The position numbers and the translations under genes are program-made. From JANJUO01 sp942492935 (GTDB lineage: Bacteria > Bacteroidota > Ignavibacteria > Kapaibacteriales > UBA2268), in assembly GCA_942492935.1 (NCBI GenBank), contig OW818654.1, forward strand, positions 1,116,001 to 1,180,000: 64,000 nt of DNA, written 5' to 3'. Below are positions 1-9,129 of the stretch, in pieces (the stretch's first letter is position 1; the number at the start of each line of letters is the position of its first letter). The notes under the pieces were generated by a model, which was given only the letters and a program-made list of their open reading frames with translations, was not told the DNA's origin and ran no database searches.

Positions 1-990
1 AAGTTCATGTAGTCCATAGCCCAAGCCGAGTTTTGCGGCTACAAATGCAAGCGGATAACCCGTTGCTTTTGAGGCAAGCGCTGATGAACGCGACAATCTT
101 GCATTAACTTCAATAACACGATAGTCTTCCGAATTTGGGTCGAGAGCATATTGAACATTACATTCACCAACAATTCCAATATGTCTGATTATTTTGATAG
201 CAAGTTTTCTAAGCATTTGGTATTCGCTATTTGTTAGTGTTTGTGATGGTGCAACAACAATACTTTCACCAGTATGAATACCAAGCGGATCGAAATTTTC
301 CATATTACAAACAGTTATGCAATTATCGTATTTATCACGAACTACTTCATATTCAATTTCTTTCCAACCCTTGAGCGATTCTTCAACCAAAATTTGATGA
401 GAATAGGCAAATGCTTTTTGAGCAAGATTATCGAGTTCGGTTTCATTTGAACAAAAGCCACTTCCCAAACCGCCAAGAGCAAATCCAGCCCTAATAATAA
501 TTGGAAAATCCAGTTCCCTTGCGGCAATTCTGGCTTGTTCCATATCACTACAAGCAATACTGCGTGGAGTTTTTACATCAATTTCATCAAGTTTCCGAAC
601 AAATAATTCTCTATCTTCAGTATCCAAAACTGCTTGAACTGGAGTTCCTAATATTTCAACATTATACTTTTCGAATACATTATTTTTGAAAAGTTGGATA
701 CCGCAATTTAATGCAGTTTGTCCGCCAAAACTGAGCATTATGCCGTCTGGCTTTTCCTTTTGGATAACTCTTTCAACGAAATAAGGAGTTACGGGCAAAA
801 AATATATCTGGTCTGCAGATTTATCCGAAGTTTGCACTGTTGCGATATTCGGATTAATCAAAACTGTTTCGATATTTTCTTCTTTTAATGCTTTCAATGC
901 TTGTGAACCAGAATAATCGAATTCGCCTGCCTCTCCAATTTTAAGAGCACCTGAGCCCAAAATCAATACTTTTTTTATCTGCTTTTGCAT
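1..990 (-). CDS. carB: Carbamoyl-phosphate synthase large subunit, N-terminal part (runs off the window)
   Basis: The visible 330 residues are the N-terminal part of the large subunit, which normally has about 1,070 residues and makes carbamoyl phosphate from bicarbonate, ATP and ammonia for pyrimidines and arginine. The start MQKQIKKVLILGSG with GEAGEFDYSGSQALKAL is the canonical beginning of CarB, and ATP-grasp sequence follows (GFALGGLGSG, EESLKGWKEIEYEVVRD, GECNVQYAL, VIEVNARLSRSSALASKATG). The ATG at 990 lies inside the 3' end of carA, a 16-nt overlap, so the two subunits are probably translationally coupled. The gene is cut by the window edge at position 1; no frameshift is seen in the part present. 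Confidence 0.96.
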   Translation of the reverse strand, partial: MQKQIKKVLILGSGALKIGEAGEFDYSGSQALKALKEENIETVLINPNIATVQTSDKSADQIYFLPVTPYFVERVIQKEKPDGIMLSFGGQTALNCGIQLFKNNVFEKYNVEILGTPVQAVLDTEDRELFVRKLDEIDVKTPRSIACSDMEQARIAARELDFPIIIRAGFALGGLGSGFCSNETELDNLAQKAFAYSHQILVEESLKGWKEIEYEVVRDKYDNCITVCNMENFDPLGIHTGESIVVAPSQTLTNSEYQMLRKLAIKIIRHIGIVGECNVQYALDPNSEDYRVIEVNARLSRSSALASKATGYPLAFVAAKLGLGYGLHEL

Positions 991-2054
991 TTGTTCACCT
1001 GCTCTATAAAATTATCAAATAAAAACTCCGTATCCGTTGGTCCACCTGATGCTTCTGGGTGAAATTGTGCAGAAAAAATCGGTTTGCTTTTATGCTTTAA
1101 TCCTTCGTTGGATTTATCATTCAAATTGATGAAATATGGCTCCCAATCACTATTTAAGGTTGAATCATCAACTGCAAAACCGTGATTTTGCGAAGTGATA
1201 TAAGCATGATTAGTTCCAACCTCCAATACTGGCTGATTATATCCACGATGACCATATTTAAGTTTGTATGTTTTTGCACCACTTGCCAATGCTAATAATT
1301 GATTTCCAAGGCAAATTCCAAATATCGGCTTATCATCTTTGATTGATTTTTCAAGATTTTCAATTGTTTTAACGCATTGGGTTGGGTCGCCTGGACCATT
1401 TGAAATAAACAATCCATCATATTCTTCTTTGGAATAATCGTAATCCCAAGGCACACGAATAACTGTATTATTCAGATTTACTAAGTAACGGATAATATTT
1501 GCTTTTACCCCGCAATCAACAAGCAAAATGCGATTCTCGCCATTACCGTAAATCTTTTTTTCTTTTATACTTACAGCATCAACAAGGTTATCCAAATTTG
1601 GATCCCAGAAATCAATTTCCTGATTCTCAAATTCGATTTTACCAAGCATTGCACCTTTTTCACGAATTTTCTTGGTTAAAGCCCTGCAATCAATATCATA
1701 AAGAGCAGGAATTTTATGTTCTTTCAGCCAATCACCCAAACTTTTTGCAGCATTCCAATGGCTGAAATTATGTGAATAATCAGATATTATCAAACCAGAA
1801 ATATGGATATTTTCCGATTCAAAAAAATCAGGAATACCGTCTGTTTGAGTTAATTCCGGGGCACCGTAATTTCCAATTAACGGATAAGTCAGAACAAGTA
1901 TTTGCCCTCTATAAGAAGGATCGGTTAAACTTTCAGGATAGCCAACCATAGCAGTATTAAAAACAACTTCCCCTGCCGATGATTTTTCGTAACCAAAAGA
2001 TTTTCCAATTATTTGTGTTCCATCTTCAAGAACTAATTTTGCATTTATATTCAT
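975..2054 (-). CDS. carA: Carbamoyl-phosphate synthase small (glutaminase) subunit
   Basis: This subunit hydrolyses glutamine and channels ammonia to CarB. The 359 residues match the family length. The N-terminal CPSase small-chain domain shows GEVVFNTAMVGYPESLTDPSY and SLTDPSYRGQILVLTYPLIGNYG. The C-terminal class I glutamine amidotransferase domain holds the nucleophile in GICLGNQLLALA (Cys near residue 247) and the His/Glu pair in QFHPEASGGP. It is followed by carB with a 16-nt overlap, giving the order carA-carB. The glutamine supply gene glnN lies about 0.9 kb upstream on the same strand, beyond a toxin-antitoxin pair. All catalytic residues are present. Confidence 0.97.
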   Translation of the reverse strand: MNINAKLVLEDGTQIIGKSFGYEKSSAGEVVFNTAMVGYPESLTDPSYRGQILVLTYPLIGNYGAPELTQTDGIPDFFESENIHISGLIISDYSHNFSHWNAAKSLGDWLKEHKIPALYDIDCRALTKKIREKGAMLGKIEFENQEIDFWDPNLDNLVDAVSIKEKKIYGNGENRILLVDCGVKANIIRYLVNLNNTVIRVPWDYDYSKEEYDGLFISNGPGDPTQCVKTIENLEKSIKDDKPIFGICLGNQLLALASGAKTYKLKYGHRGYNQPVLEVGTNHAYITSQNHGFAVDDSTLNSDWEPYFINLNDKSNEGLKHKSKPIFSAQFHPEASGGPTDTEFLFDNFIEQVNKCKSR

Positions 2055-2091
2055 TTATTTCTTTATATTTTGTAAAAAATAAAATTTTTAG

Positions 2092-2160
2092 GTCATTCCG
2101 AACATTTTGAGGAATCCAGTTTTCAAATCAACAGTCATTCCGAACAATGTGAGGAATCCA
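2092..2160. repeat. Two direct copies of a 27-bp dispersed repeat
   Basis: Copies at 2092-2118 and 2134-2160 share the pattern GTCATTCCGAAC followed by GAGGAATCCA, differing at only a few central bases. The same family, often in the other orientation (GATTCTGAAACAAGTTCAGAA), occurs at about 12.67, 12.91, 13.05 and 31.41 kb. Such short dispersed elements are common between genes in Bacteroidota-group genomes. These two lie just upstream of carA. No function is visible. Confidence 0.7.
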
Positions 2161-2225
2161 GAAACAAGTTTCATTTAAGGCATACCAATTTATGTTATAT
2201 AGTGTTTATTATATGGTAAACAACT

Positions 2226-2471
2226 TCACTCATAATGCTTAGTTATAGCAATAATTTCAACTTCATTATCCAATTTAACAAATATTGCTCGATATTTCAA
2301 ATCAATCCGAAAAGAGTAAATTCTTAAATTTTTTGGTTCAAGAATTTCAACCTTTAATGATGAATGGTTAAGGTCATTCTCAAATAGTGATTTTGCTTTT
2401 AAAAATTTCTTTTCCAATTTATGAGTTTTTAAATAATCACCCAATTTTTCATTAAGTTCTCTTATTTTCAT
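2226..2471 (-). CDS. RelE/ParE-superfamily toxin-like protein
   Basis: This 81-residue protein resembles RelE/ParE or YafQ-type toxins, which in this superfamily are mostly ribosome-dependent mRNA interferases. The visible features are a helical N-terminus (KLEKKFLKAKSLFENDLNHSSL) followed by beta strands with KVEILEPKNLRIYSFRID, LKYRAIFVKLDNEVEIIAI and a terminal TKHYE, where RelE-fold toxins usually end with a conserved aromatic or histidine region. The gene overlaps the upstream small gene by 4 nt (ATGA), the usual arrangement for a toxin behind its antitoxin. The assignment rests on fold-like features and context; exact subfamily unknown. Confidence 0.72.
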   Translation of the reverse strand: MKIRELNEKLGDYLKTHKLEKKFLKAKSLFENDLNHSSLKVEILEPKNLRIYSFRIDLKYRAIFVKLDNEVEIIAITKHYE

Positions 2472-2716
2472 TGTTTTAAGTAAATGGATGAATTTTTAAA
2501 ACCATTTTCAATATCTTTTAATAGCAACTCATTGTGACCACTTTCTTTTAATGATGAAATTATATCTTGAATTTCTAAAGTTTTATCAAATTCTTCAATT
2601 TTTATCGTGTTTTTACGAATCAAAATTTCATTTACATCTTGCTTGAAAAGTTTATCCAAAACTTCAATTAAATTGATATTCAAATCACTATAATCAATTT
2701 CTAATACTGCTTTCAT
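2468..2716 (-). CDS. Putative antitoxin of a RelE/ParE-type pair
   Basis: This small acidic protein of 82 residues starts MKAVLEIDYSDLNINLIEVLDKL and contains a strand-like ILIRKNTIKIEEFD segment and a helical, acidic C-terminal half (DIISSLKESGHNELLLKDIENGF). I do not recognise a named family. It is called an antitoxin because it sits directly upstream of the RelE-like gene, overlaps it by 4 nt and has the right size and charge. No clear DNA-binding motif is visible. It is isolated between carA and glnN, as expected for a mobile toxin-antitoxin module. Confidence 0.6.
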   Translation of the reverse strand: MKAVLEIDYSDLNINLIEVLDKLFKQDVNEILIRKNTIKIEEFDKTLEIQDIISSLKESGHNELLLKDIENGFKNSSIYLKQ

Positions 2717-2932
2717 GTAACAATTCCCAAAAAAGTTTCAAGTAAAAAACTCATATTATAAACGATTCATTCTTGATTATTATTTAACTTCCTGTTGAAA
2801 ATGTAATTAATTCAATAACAGATTCAAATTTCTTTTCTGCTATGTCATTAAACTACAATTATGTCAGATATTTTAACTCGAAAAATTTTCAATCTGACTT
2901 ATTCAACAATCTGTTGAGATAATAGAACCTAC

Positions 2933-5119
2933 TCACCTCACAAACAATAATTCTCTATATTTTGGTAATGTCCATATTTCATCATCAACTATCAATTCCA
3001 ATTTATCAATATGGTATCTGATTTTTTCTAAATATGGTTTAACCTCAAAAGCATAAAGTTTTGCTTTTTCTCTAATTTCATTTGCACGATTTGCTTTTTT
3101 TCTTGATTCAACCATTTCTTCCACTAAAATTTGAATTTCTGTAATGTGACTGCTTATTTCTTTGACTGTTGCAATTTGTGTTTTTGCAATTTTTTCCCAT
3201 TCATCACAAATACATTCTTTTATACCTTTAACATTTTCCAAAAGTAAATTCTGATAGCGAATTGCAGTTGGTAAAACGTGGTTTGATGCCAAATCTCCAA
3301 GAACACGAGATTCAATCTGTATTTTTTTGATATAAGTTTCTAATTTAATTTCGTATCTTGCTTCTAATTCACGATGATTTAATACACCTGATTCTGCGAA
3401 TAAATTGATTGTTTTTTCTTGAATCAATGCACCAAAAGCTTCAACAGCTTCCACAATATTTGTTAAACCACGTCTTCTTGCCTCTTCTTTCCATTCATCG
3501 CCATAACCATTGCCTTCAAAGCGTACTGCTTTTGATTGAATAATGTATCTTCTCAAAACTTTCAGAATTGCATCGTCATTTTTAAATTCTTTGTTAATTA
3601 ATTCATCAACATCTTTTTTGAATTGTAAAAGTTGATTGCCTACTGCGGTATTAAGTGCAAGCATTGGTGCAGAACTATTTGCAGACGAGCCAACTGCTCG
3701 AAACTCAAATCTATTGCCAGTAAAAGCAAATGGCGAAGTACGATTTCTATCAGTATTATCAAGCAAAATTTCAGGAATTCTACCAATATCTATTTTCATT
3801 TCAGACTTAGTTTCGCTTGTCATATTATTATCAGATACTTTGCTTTCAATTTCATCAAGAATTTGATTTAATTGTGTGCCCAAAAATACCGAAATAATTG
3901 CTGGTGGTGCTTCATTTGCTCCCAAACGATGCTCATTTCCAGCAGATGCAATCGATGCTCTTAGCAAATCAGTATTGTCAAAAACGGCTTTAACAATATT
4001 TACCAAAAAAGTAAGAAATTGCAAGTTAGTATTTGGAGTTTTGCCAGGTGATAGCAAGTTTTTGCCGGTATTAGTTCTGAGCGACCAATTATTATGCTTG
4101 CCCGAGCCATTCACTCCCTTGTATGGTTTTTCATGCAGAAGAACCACAAAATTGTGTCGTGCAGCAACTTTTTTCATAATATCCATCATCAATTGATTAT
4201 GGTCAACTGCAATATTTGTTTCTTCAAACATTGGAGCACATTCAAATTGATTTGGAGCAACCTCGTTATGCCTTGTTGTGAGTGGAATTCCAAGTTTGTG
4301 CGATTCGTATTCGAAATCTTTCATAAAACTCAAAACTCTTTCTGGAATAGAGCCAAAATAATGGTCTTCCAATTGTTGATCTTTTGCGGAAGTATGCCCC
4401 ATTAATGTTCTTCCAGTTAGAATCAAATCTGGTCTTGCTTGATAAAGAGCAGAGTCCACCAAGAAATATTCTTGCTCAATACCAAGAGTAGTATGAACTT
4501 TCGTAACAGATTTATCAAAATAATGACAAACTTCCGTAGCCGCTTTATCCAAAAACGCAATCGAACGTAGCAAAGGAGTTTTGAAATCTAATGCTTCACC
4601 TGTGTATGATACAAAAATAGTTGGAATGCAAAGTGTGTTTCCAACTATAAATGCAGGAGAACTTGGATCCCATGCTGTATATCCTCGTGCTTCGAATGTA
4701 TTCCGAAGCCCTCCACTTGGAAAACTTGAGGCATCTGGCTCCTGCTGAACAAGATTCGAACCGCTAAACACTTCAATTGCCGAACCATCATTATCAGGTT
4801 TCAAAAACGCATCGTGTTTCTCGGCAGTTTCGCCGGTAAGTGGCTGAAACCAATGTGTGTAGTGAGTGGCGCCACGTTCAATAGCCCAAGATTTCATACC
4901 TGAAGCCACTTGATCTGCGATATTTCTTTGTATCTTAACACCGCCATCGATTGATTCCATCACACTTTGAAATGCTTCTTCAGACAGATATTGTTTCATT
5001 TTTTTCAAATCGAAAACATTAATCCCATAATAGTCCGAAATTTTGGAGTTTGCAAACTCCACTACAAAAGGCAATCTATTTAATGCCTTTTCCAATGCTG
5101 TAAAACGAATTTTGCTCAT
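2933..5119 (-). CDS. glnN: Glutamine synthetase type III
   Basis: This enzyme makes glutamine from glutamate, ammonia and ATP. The length of 728 residues marks it as the large type III (GSIII/GlnN) form common in Bacteroidota, not the roughly 470-residue GlnA. Diagnostic stretches include the N-terminal SKIRFTALEKALNR, GIEQEYFLVD (catalytic-domain glutamates), TTRHNEVAPNQFE, HEKPYKGVNGSGKHNNWSL (histidine/nucleotide region), NRTSPFAFTGNRFEFR and GSSANSSAPMLALNTAVG. The long helical C-terminal extension with KKANRANEIREKAK is typical of the type III family. It is transcribed alone on the minus strand with 359 bp of non-coding DNA upstream. GSIII, CarA and the GdhA encoded at the far end together cover ammonia assimilation. 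Confidence 0.97.
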   Translation of the reverse strand: MSKIRFTALEKALNRLPFVVEFANSKISDYYGINVFDLKKMKQYLSEEAFQSVMESIDGGVKIQRNIADQVASGMKSWAIERGATHYTHWFQPLTGETAEKHDAFLKPDNDGSAIEVFSGSNLVQQEPDASSFPSGGLRNTFEARGYTAWDPSSPAFIVGNTLCIPTIFVSYTGEALDFKTPLLRSIAFLDKAATEVCHYFDKSVTKVHTTLGIEQEYFLVDSALYQARPDLILTGRTLMGHTSAKDQQLEDHYFGSIPERVLSFMKDFEYESHKLGIPLTTRHNEVAPNQFECAPMFEETNIAVDHNQLMMDIMKKVAARHNFVVLLHEKPYKGVNGSGKHNNWSLRTNTGKNLLSPGKTPNTNLQFLTFLVNIVKAVFDNTDLLRASIASAGNEHRLGANEAPPAIISVFLGTQLNQILDEIESKVSDNNMTSETKSEMKIDIGRIPEILLDNTDRNRTSPFAFTGNRFEFRAVGSSANSSAPMLALNTAVGNQLLQFKKDVDELINKEFKNDDAILKVLRRYIIQSKAVRFEGNGYGDEWKEEARRRGLTNIVEAVEAFGALIQEKTINLFAESGVLNHRELEARYEIKLETYIKKIQIESRVLGDLASNHVLPTAIRYQNLLLENVKGIKECICDEWEKIAKTQIATVKEISSHITEIQILVEEMVESRKKANRANEIREKAKLYAFEVKPYLEKIRYHIDKLELIVDDEIWTLPKYRELLFVR

Positions 5120-5478
5120 GTTCCTTCAACAATTTTGAGAATAATTATCATACAAAAATAAGTGAAATTTGCATATTTAAAAATTAAATTTGATTAATGT
5201 AAATAATATTAAGTTGAATTCATAGAAGTGATAGCGATACTTCTGAATGAAAACGTCAAATAAAATCTAATCCATTTGGGATTTTTAAAGATTTCTTTTA
5301 TTTAATTGCAATTTTAATCATATATTCATCAAATTCATAATATCCACTTATCGAATTATTGATTTGAAAATAGCTGAGTAATTACCTGCAAATAAAAATT
5401 TATTTTTTAATTGTAACTATTTGATGTTTTAAAGCGTCTATATATTGAATTTTTTGGCAATTAATTAAATTCTTATAT
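5120..5478. other. Divergent intergenic region, nothing recognisable beyond probable promoters
   Basis: A very AT-rich spacer separates glnN (minus) from the T9SS propeller gene (plus). It must hold the promoters of both. I could not assign convincing promoter boxes, a riboswitch or a small gene. Confidence 0.5.
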
Positions 5479-8400
5479 ATGTTGAAAATTTGTTTAAACT
5501 TTGTTATTTTGATATTCGTTTTTGTTAGCACTTCTTATAGCCAGCTAATTATTCAACCCCGAATGTTGACGGATAATTTCACTATTGATGACTCCGAATT
5601 TCCTAAACTTTCATCACAAATAAAAGTTATGGATAATGGCAAACAAATTGCCATTACTAAAGATAATATAATGATAATGGAAGGTGCTTTCATTACAAAT
5701 GCAATTGAAGTATCAGCTATTGAAAATGGTTGGCAAAAAGTAGTATGGATCCCTGAAAAGCAAGATTTTACTTTGCCTGTGGGTTATGTATATCGTGTTG
5801 CGATGATTGTTACAGTCGATACCAAAGTTGGTTCAAATAGTAATTTCTTCAAAGAATTAACTATTAATCCCTATTTCAATATAAAAGCAAGTGTAAATTT
5901 GCAGGATTTTGCTGTAAGAGAATATAATTTTGGTTCTTGTAATCCTGGCGATTCTATACCTGTACTTTTCAAATTCAAAGGATTATTAGTTTTGCCAGAT
6001 AAAACTGAAGAACGTATGTTTCTTGATTCAATAACAGTAACAAATAGCAAAGTATTTAAATTATTATGGGACGGTTCAAATTCAGGTAGCGATAATGAGA
6101 AACCACCAAGATATTTAGCAACTTATGGCACTTATAGATTATTCATTTATTTCAAGCCAGAAACGAATGAATCATATCAAGACGAATTAGTATTTCACTA
6201 TCAGAATGGTTTGAAAATAAACATTCCTCTTTATGGAAATTTAAAACAAATACCAAATAATACTGTTCTTCAGTTAATTCAACCAAAAGGTGGAGAATTA
6301 CTTACTCCTTGCGAAAAATATGTGATTAAATGGCGAGGAAATACTCCTAATTTGGGAACAAAAGTTGAAGTATCTTACAATGGTGGAGCAGAATGGATTC
6401 AAATCGCTTTTGTAAAAGATTCGCAATATGTTTGGCAGGTTCCAGACAAAATTACAAATAATGTAAAAATTAGGGTAAGTCAAGCATTTAGTAATCCATC
6501 AAATTATAAAGTTAATGATGGTACTTCTCTTCCAAGATTTGTAGCATTCAATTCAACAGATAGTCGTTTAATCAATGTCGCTGAAAATGGATTTATATAT
6601 GAATGGGATTTGATGAATGACGATAAACCAAAATTAATAAATCAGTTTCAATTGAATACAGCTGGAGAAGATAAAAGATTTCAAGTAAGTGGTGCAGAGT
6701 ATATCAATGACGATACATCATTCTGGGTTACTTATTTTGATACTGATGGTTATCGTGATTCAATTTCATTTTTCAACTATCAGGGTAGTGCTTTACCTTA
6801 TAAAACTTTCCATTTAGAAGTTGATTACTATGTAAAAAATGTCATAATGGATTCCAAAAGCAAATACCTTGCAATACTACCATCTTTTGGAAATCAACTT
6901 ACGTTGATGGATATTGAAAATGAAACAATTATAAAAAGACTCAAATATAACACAATTGTCAATGATGCCGCCTTTAATCCTTCAATGGATACATTGACAG
7001 TTGTTTTATTGAATGGTGATTTATTGCATTATTCTGTGCCTGATATGAATTTAATTACAAAAAAATCATATCCTAAAATGACAAGTTTAGCAAAAATTGC
7101 CAGTTCTTCAAATGGAAAATATCTTTCATTATCCCAAGTAAGTTATTCTGTTTTTGATGGTGGAGATTATCAGGGTTTGAATACTAAGCATTTTGTTACT
7201 GATATTGAAACAGGCAATGTACTAAGAATTTATGAGCCAGCTGCTGATGATGCTGTTACAGTTAGTTTCAACTCAGCATCTTCAAGTATTTTGATTGGTT
7301 CCAAATCGCAAAGTCAAATAGCTTTTTATGATATGGCAAAAAATCAAACTGCATTTACTATGGCTGGAAACATTGGTACAATGTATTATGCAAGAGTTTC
7401 ACATAGTGGCAAATCAATTGCTTCAGCTGGTGATAACATGAGAGATTTGATTTATAGGTCTTTCAATTATCCCGAAGAAGTTACAAGTAATTCATTTTCA
7501 ATCGTTAATTCTGATTTTAATCAAGATGAAATTATTTTAGCTGAACAACTTATTGTAACAACTACAACTTATAATATTTCTACAATATGTAATCAAGGAC
7601 CTGTAGCTACTGAAATTCATGATGCTAAATTATCAATTGGTAAACATTTTGCATTTGAAACAAAATGGAATGCTACCAAGATAGATGTTAATGATTGTCT
7701 TAATTTCAATTTCGTTTATGCTCCTAAAGATACTGGTTGGGTTTACGATACATTATTGTTTGTTTCATGTTACAGAGTGATACGAGTTCCAGTCAAAGCT
7801 TATAGCAAACCACGCACTTTTGAATATTATACTGATAATCTTGATTTAGGTACTGCTTGTATTGGCGATACAATTAAAAAAATTGTAACAATGTTTAAAA
7901 ATGCAGATAATGTTCCTGTTTTAATAAATGTTGTTGATATTAATTTTCAAACAAAAGAAACTGGTATATTCTTTATAAATCAACCCAAAGATACAATATT
8001 ACAACCCGGAGAATCATATCAATCTATGATTTATTTTATTCCAAAGAAGTTAGGAAAAGTAACTGCAAAAGTTAATATTTTCTTTGGCAATCAAGATAAT
8101 GTATTAATGTGGTTTGATTTAACAGCAACAGGAATTGGTTCTTTTGTTGATATTAATTTGCCAAAAGTTCTATTCCTACCTGAAGTTGATACAAGAGAAA
8201 TTGAAATAACTAATACAGGAAATTTGCCTGTTACATATAATTCTATCAACATTATTCCATCAGGCAATTATGAATTGATTTCACAATTACCATTTACAAT
8301 AAATCCCGGTGATAAAGCCAAGGTTATTGTTAAATGGTTGCAAAATTCTCAAACTGATGCTCAATTAGAATTTAATACCGAACCCTGCGTTGTGCAAAAA

Positions 8401-9114
8401 TATTTGCCATTAGCAATCTACAGAGGAAATTCACTTGTTTCTGTGATTGATACTGTAGCTGACCCAAGAGGAAAGGCAACAATTGCAATTAAATTCAGGA
8501 ATGGTGGAAACGGTGAATTTAAAGCTAAAAGATATTTTTCAGCTGAATTTACAGTTAACCCAAGACTATTTTTACCGCTTGATGTAACAAGTGATTTTGG
8601 TACAGGTGAATTAATTAAAAATAAGATAATTGACAACAAAAGATATGTTGAGTTTAGAGTATTTGGTGATTTCCCTGATACAGGTTTTGTTGCTAATATA
8701 AACGGAGTGGCAGGTCTGGGTGAAACTGATGTTACTGCAATTGAATTTACAAATAATTCGAAATTTTGGGGTGGAACTGTAAATACTTCATTCAAAAATG
8801 GTATTCTTAGATTAATAAATGTTTGTGATGATAGATTGACAGAAAGAAATTCTAATTCTTTCCAGATAAATTCAGTTAGTCCAAATCCTGCTATTGAAAA
8901 GTTTGAAATTAAATTTGATTCCGAATTAGAAGGTGAATTTAATTTGGAAATTATTGACATGAATGGTAATGTTGTGCTGACCGATAAATTTGCTGTCGTG
9001 GTGGGAACAAACCAGAAAATCTATACAATCAGCCATTTGAGTATCGGCAAATATAAAGTGATTTTGAAACACGAAAATCAAAAAGAATCTTTGAATTTTA
9101 TTATTATCAGATAA
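5479..9114 (+). CDS. T9SS-exported beta-propeller / choice-of-anchor-D protein with C-terminal sorting domain
   Basis: A 1211-residue secreted protein. Residues 1-21 form a signal peptide (MLKICLNFVILIFVFVSTSYS). Domains in order: an N-terminal beta domain; an Ig-like PKGGELLTPCEKYVIKW domain (about 265-345); a WD40-like beta-propeller (about 350-680) with repeats such as VNDAAFNPSMDTL and SSNGKYLSLS; choice-of-anchor-D/ASH-like domains (about 690-970) with LDLGTACIGDT and ILQPGESYQSMIYFIP; a cohesin-like beta domain (about 985-1115); and a C-terminal domain starting SVSPNPAIEKFEIKFDSE, the T9SS type A sorting signature. The paralogous architecture occurs in the 31.7-37.1 kb gene. It leads a tight gene group with the OmpA-like gene only 15 nt downstream. 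Ligand or function unknown. Confidence 0.88.
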   Translation: MLKICLNFVILIFVFVSTSYSQLIIQPRMLTDNFTIDDSEFPKLSSQIKVMDNGKQIAITKDNIMIMEGAFITNAIEVSAIENGWQKVVWIPEKQDFTLPVGYVYRVAMIVTVDTKVGSNSNFFKELTINPYFNIKASVNLQDFAVREYNFGSCNPGDSIPVLFKFKGLLVLPDKTEERMFLDSITVTNSKVFKLLWDGSNSGSDNEKPPRYLATYGTYRLFIYFKPETNESYQDELVFHYQNGLKINIPLYGNLKQIPNNTVLQLIQPKGGELLTPCEKYVIKWRGNTPNLGTKVEVSYNGGAEWIQIAFVKDSQYVWQVPDKITNNVKIRVSQAFSNPSNYKVNDGTSLPRFVAFNSTDSRLINVAENGFIYEWDLMNDDKPKLINQFQLNTAGEDKRFQVSGAEYINDDTSFWVTYFDTDGYRDSISFFNYQGSALPYKTFHLEVDYYVKNVIMDSKSKYLAILPSFGNQLTLMDIENETIIKRLKYNTIVNDAAFNPSMDTLTVVLLNGDLLHYSVPDMNLITKKSYPKMTSLAKIASSSNGKYLSLSQVSYSVFDGGDYQGLNTKHFVTDIETGNVLRIYEPAADDAVTVSFNSASSSILIGSKSQSQIAFYDMAKNQTAFTMAGNIGTMYYARVSHSGKSIASAGDNMRDLIYRSFNYPEEVTSNSFSIVNSDFNQDEIILAEQLIVTTTTYNISTICNQGPVATEIHDAKLSIGKHFAFETKWNATKIDVNDCLNFNFVYAPKDTGWVYDTLLFVSCYRVIRVPVKAYSKPRTFEYYTDNLDLGTACIGDTIKKIVTMFKNADNVPVLINVVDINFQTKETGIFFINQPKDTILQPGESYQSMIYFIPKKLGKVTAKVNIFFGNQDNVLMWFDLTATGIGSFVDINLPKVLFLPEVDTREIEITNTGNLPVTYNSINIIPSGNYELISQLPFTINPGDKAKVIVKWLQNSQTDAQLEFNTEPCVVQKYLPLAIYRGNSLVSVIDTVADPRGKATIAIKFRNGGNGEFKAKRYFSAEFTVNPRLFLPLDVTSDFGTGELIKNKIIDNKRYVEFRVFGDFPDTGFVANINGVAGLGETDVTAIEFTNNSKFWGGTVNTSFKNGILRLINVCDDRLTERNSNSFQINSVSPNPAIEKFEIKFDSELEGEFNLEIIDMNGNVVLTDKFAVVVGTNQKIYTISHLSIGKYKVILKHENQKESLNFIIIR

Positions 9115-9129
9115 TTTAAATAATTGAAA

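Noticed and set aside
3632..4405. Several overlapping plus-strand frames of 76-106 codons opposite glnN
   Set aside because: They are shadows of the glutamine synthetase reading frame with no domain, start context or homology of their own.
4740..4765. GATTCGAACC-type T-loop-like sequence suggesting a tRNA
   Set aside because: It lies within glnN coding sequence and no cloverleaf arms can be formed around it.
8418..8960. 180-codon open frame on the minus strand inside the 5.5-9.1 kb gene
   Set aside because: It is fully antisense to a well-supported T9SS protein gene; its composition (Ser/Asn/Leu-rich) is what the complement of AT-rich coding DNA produces.
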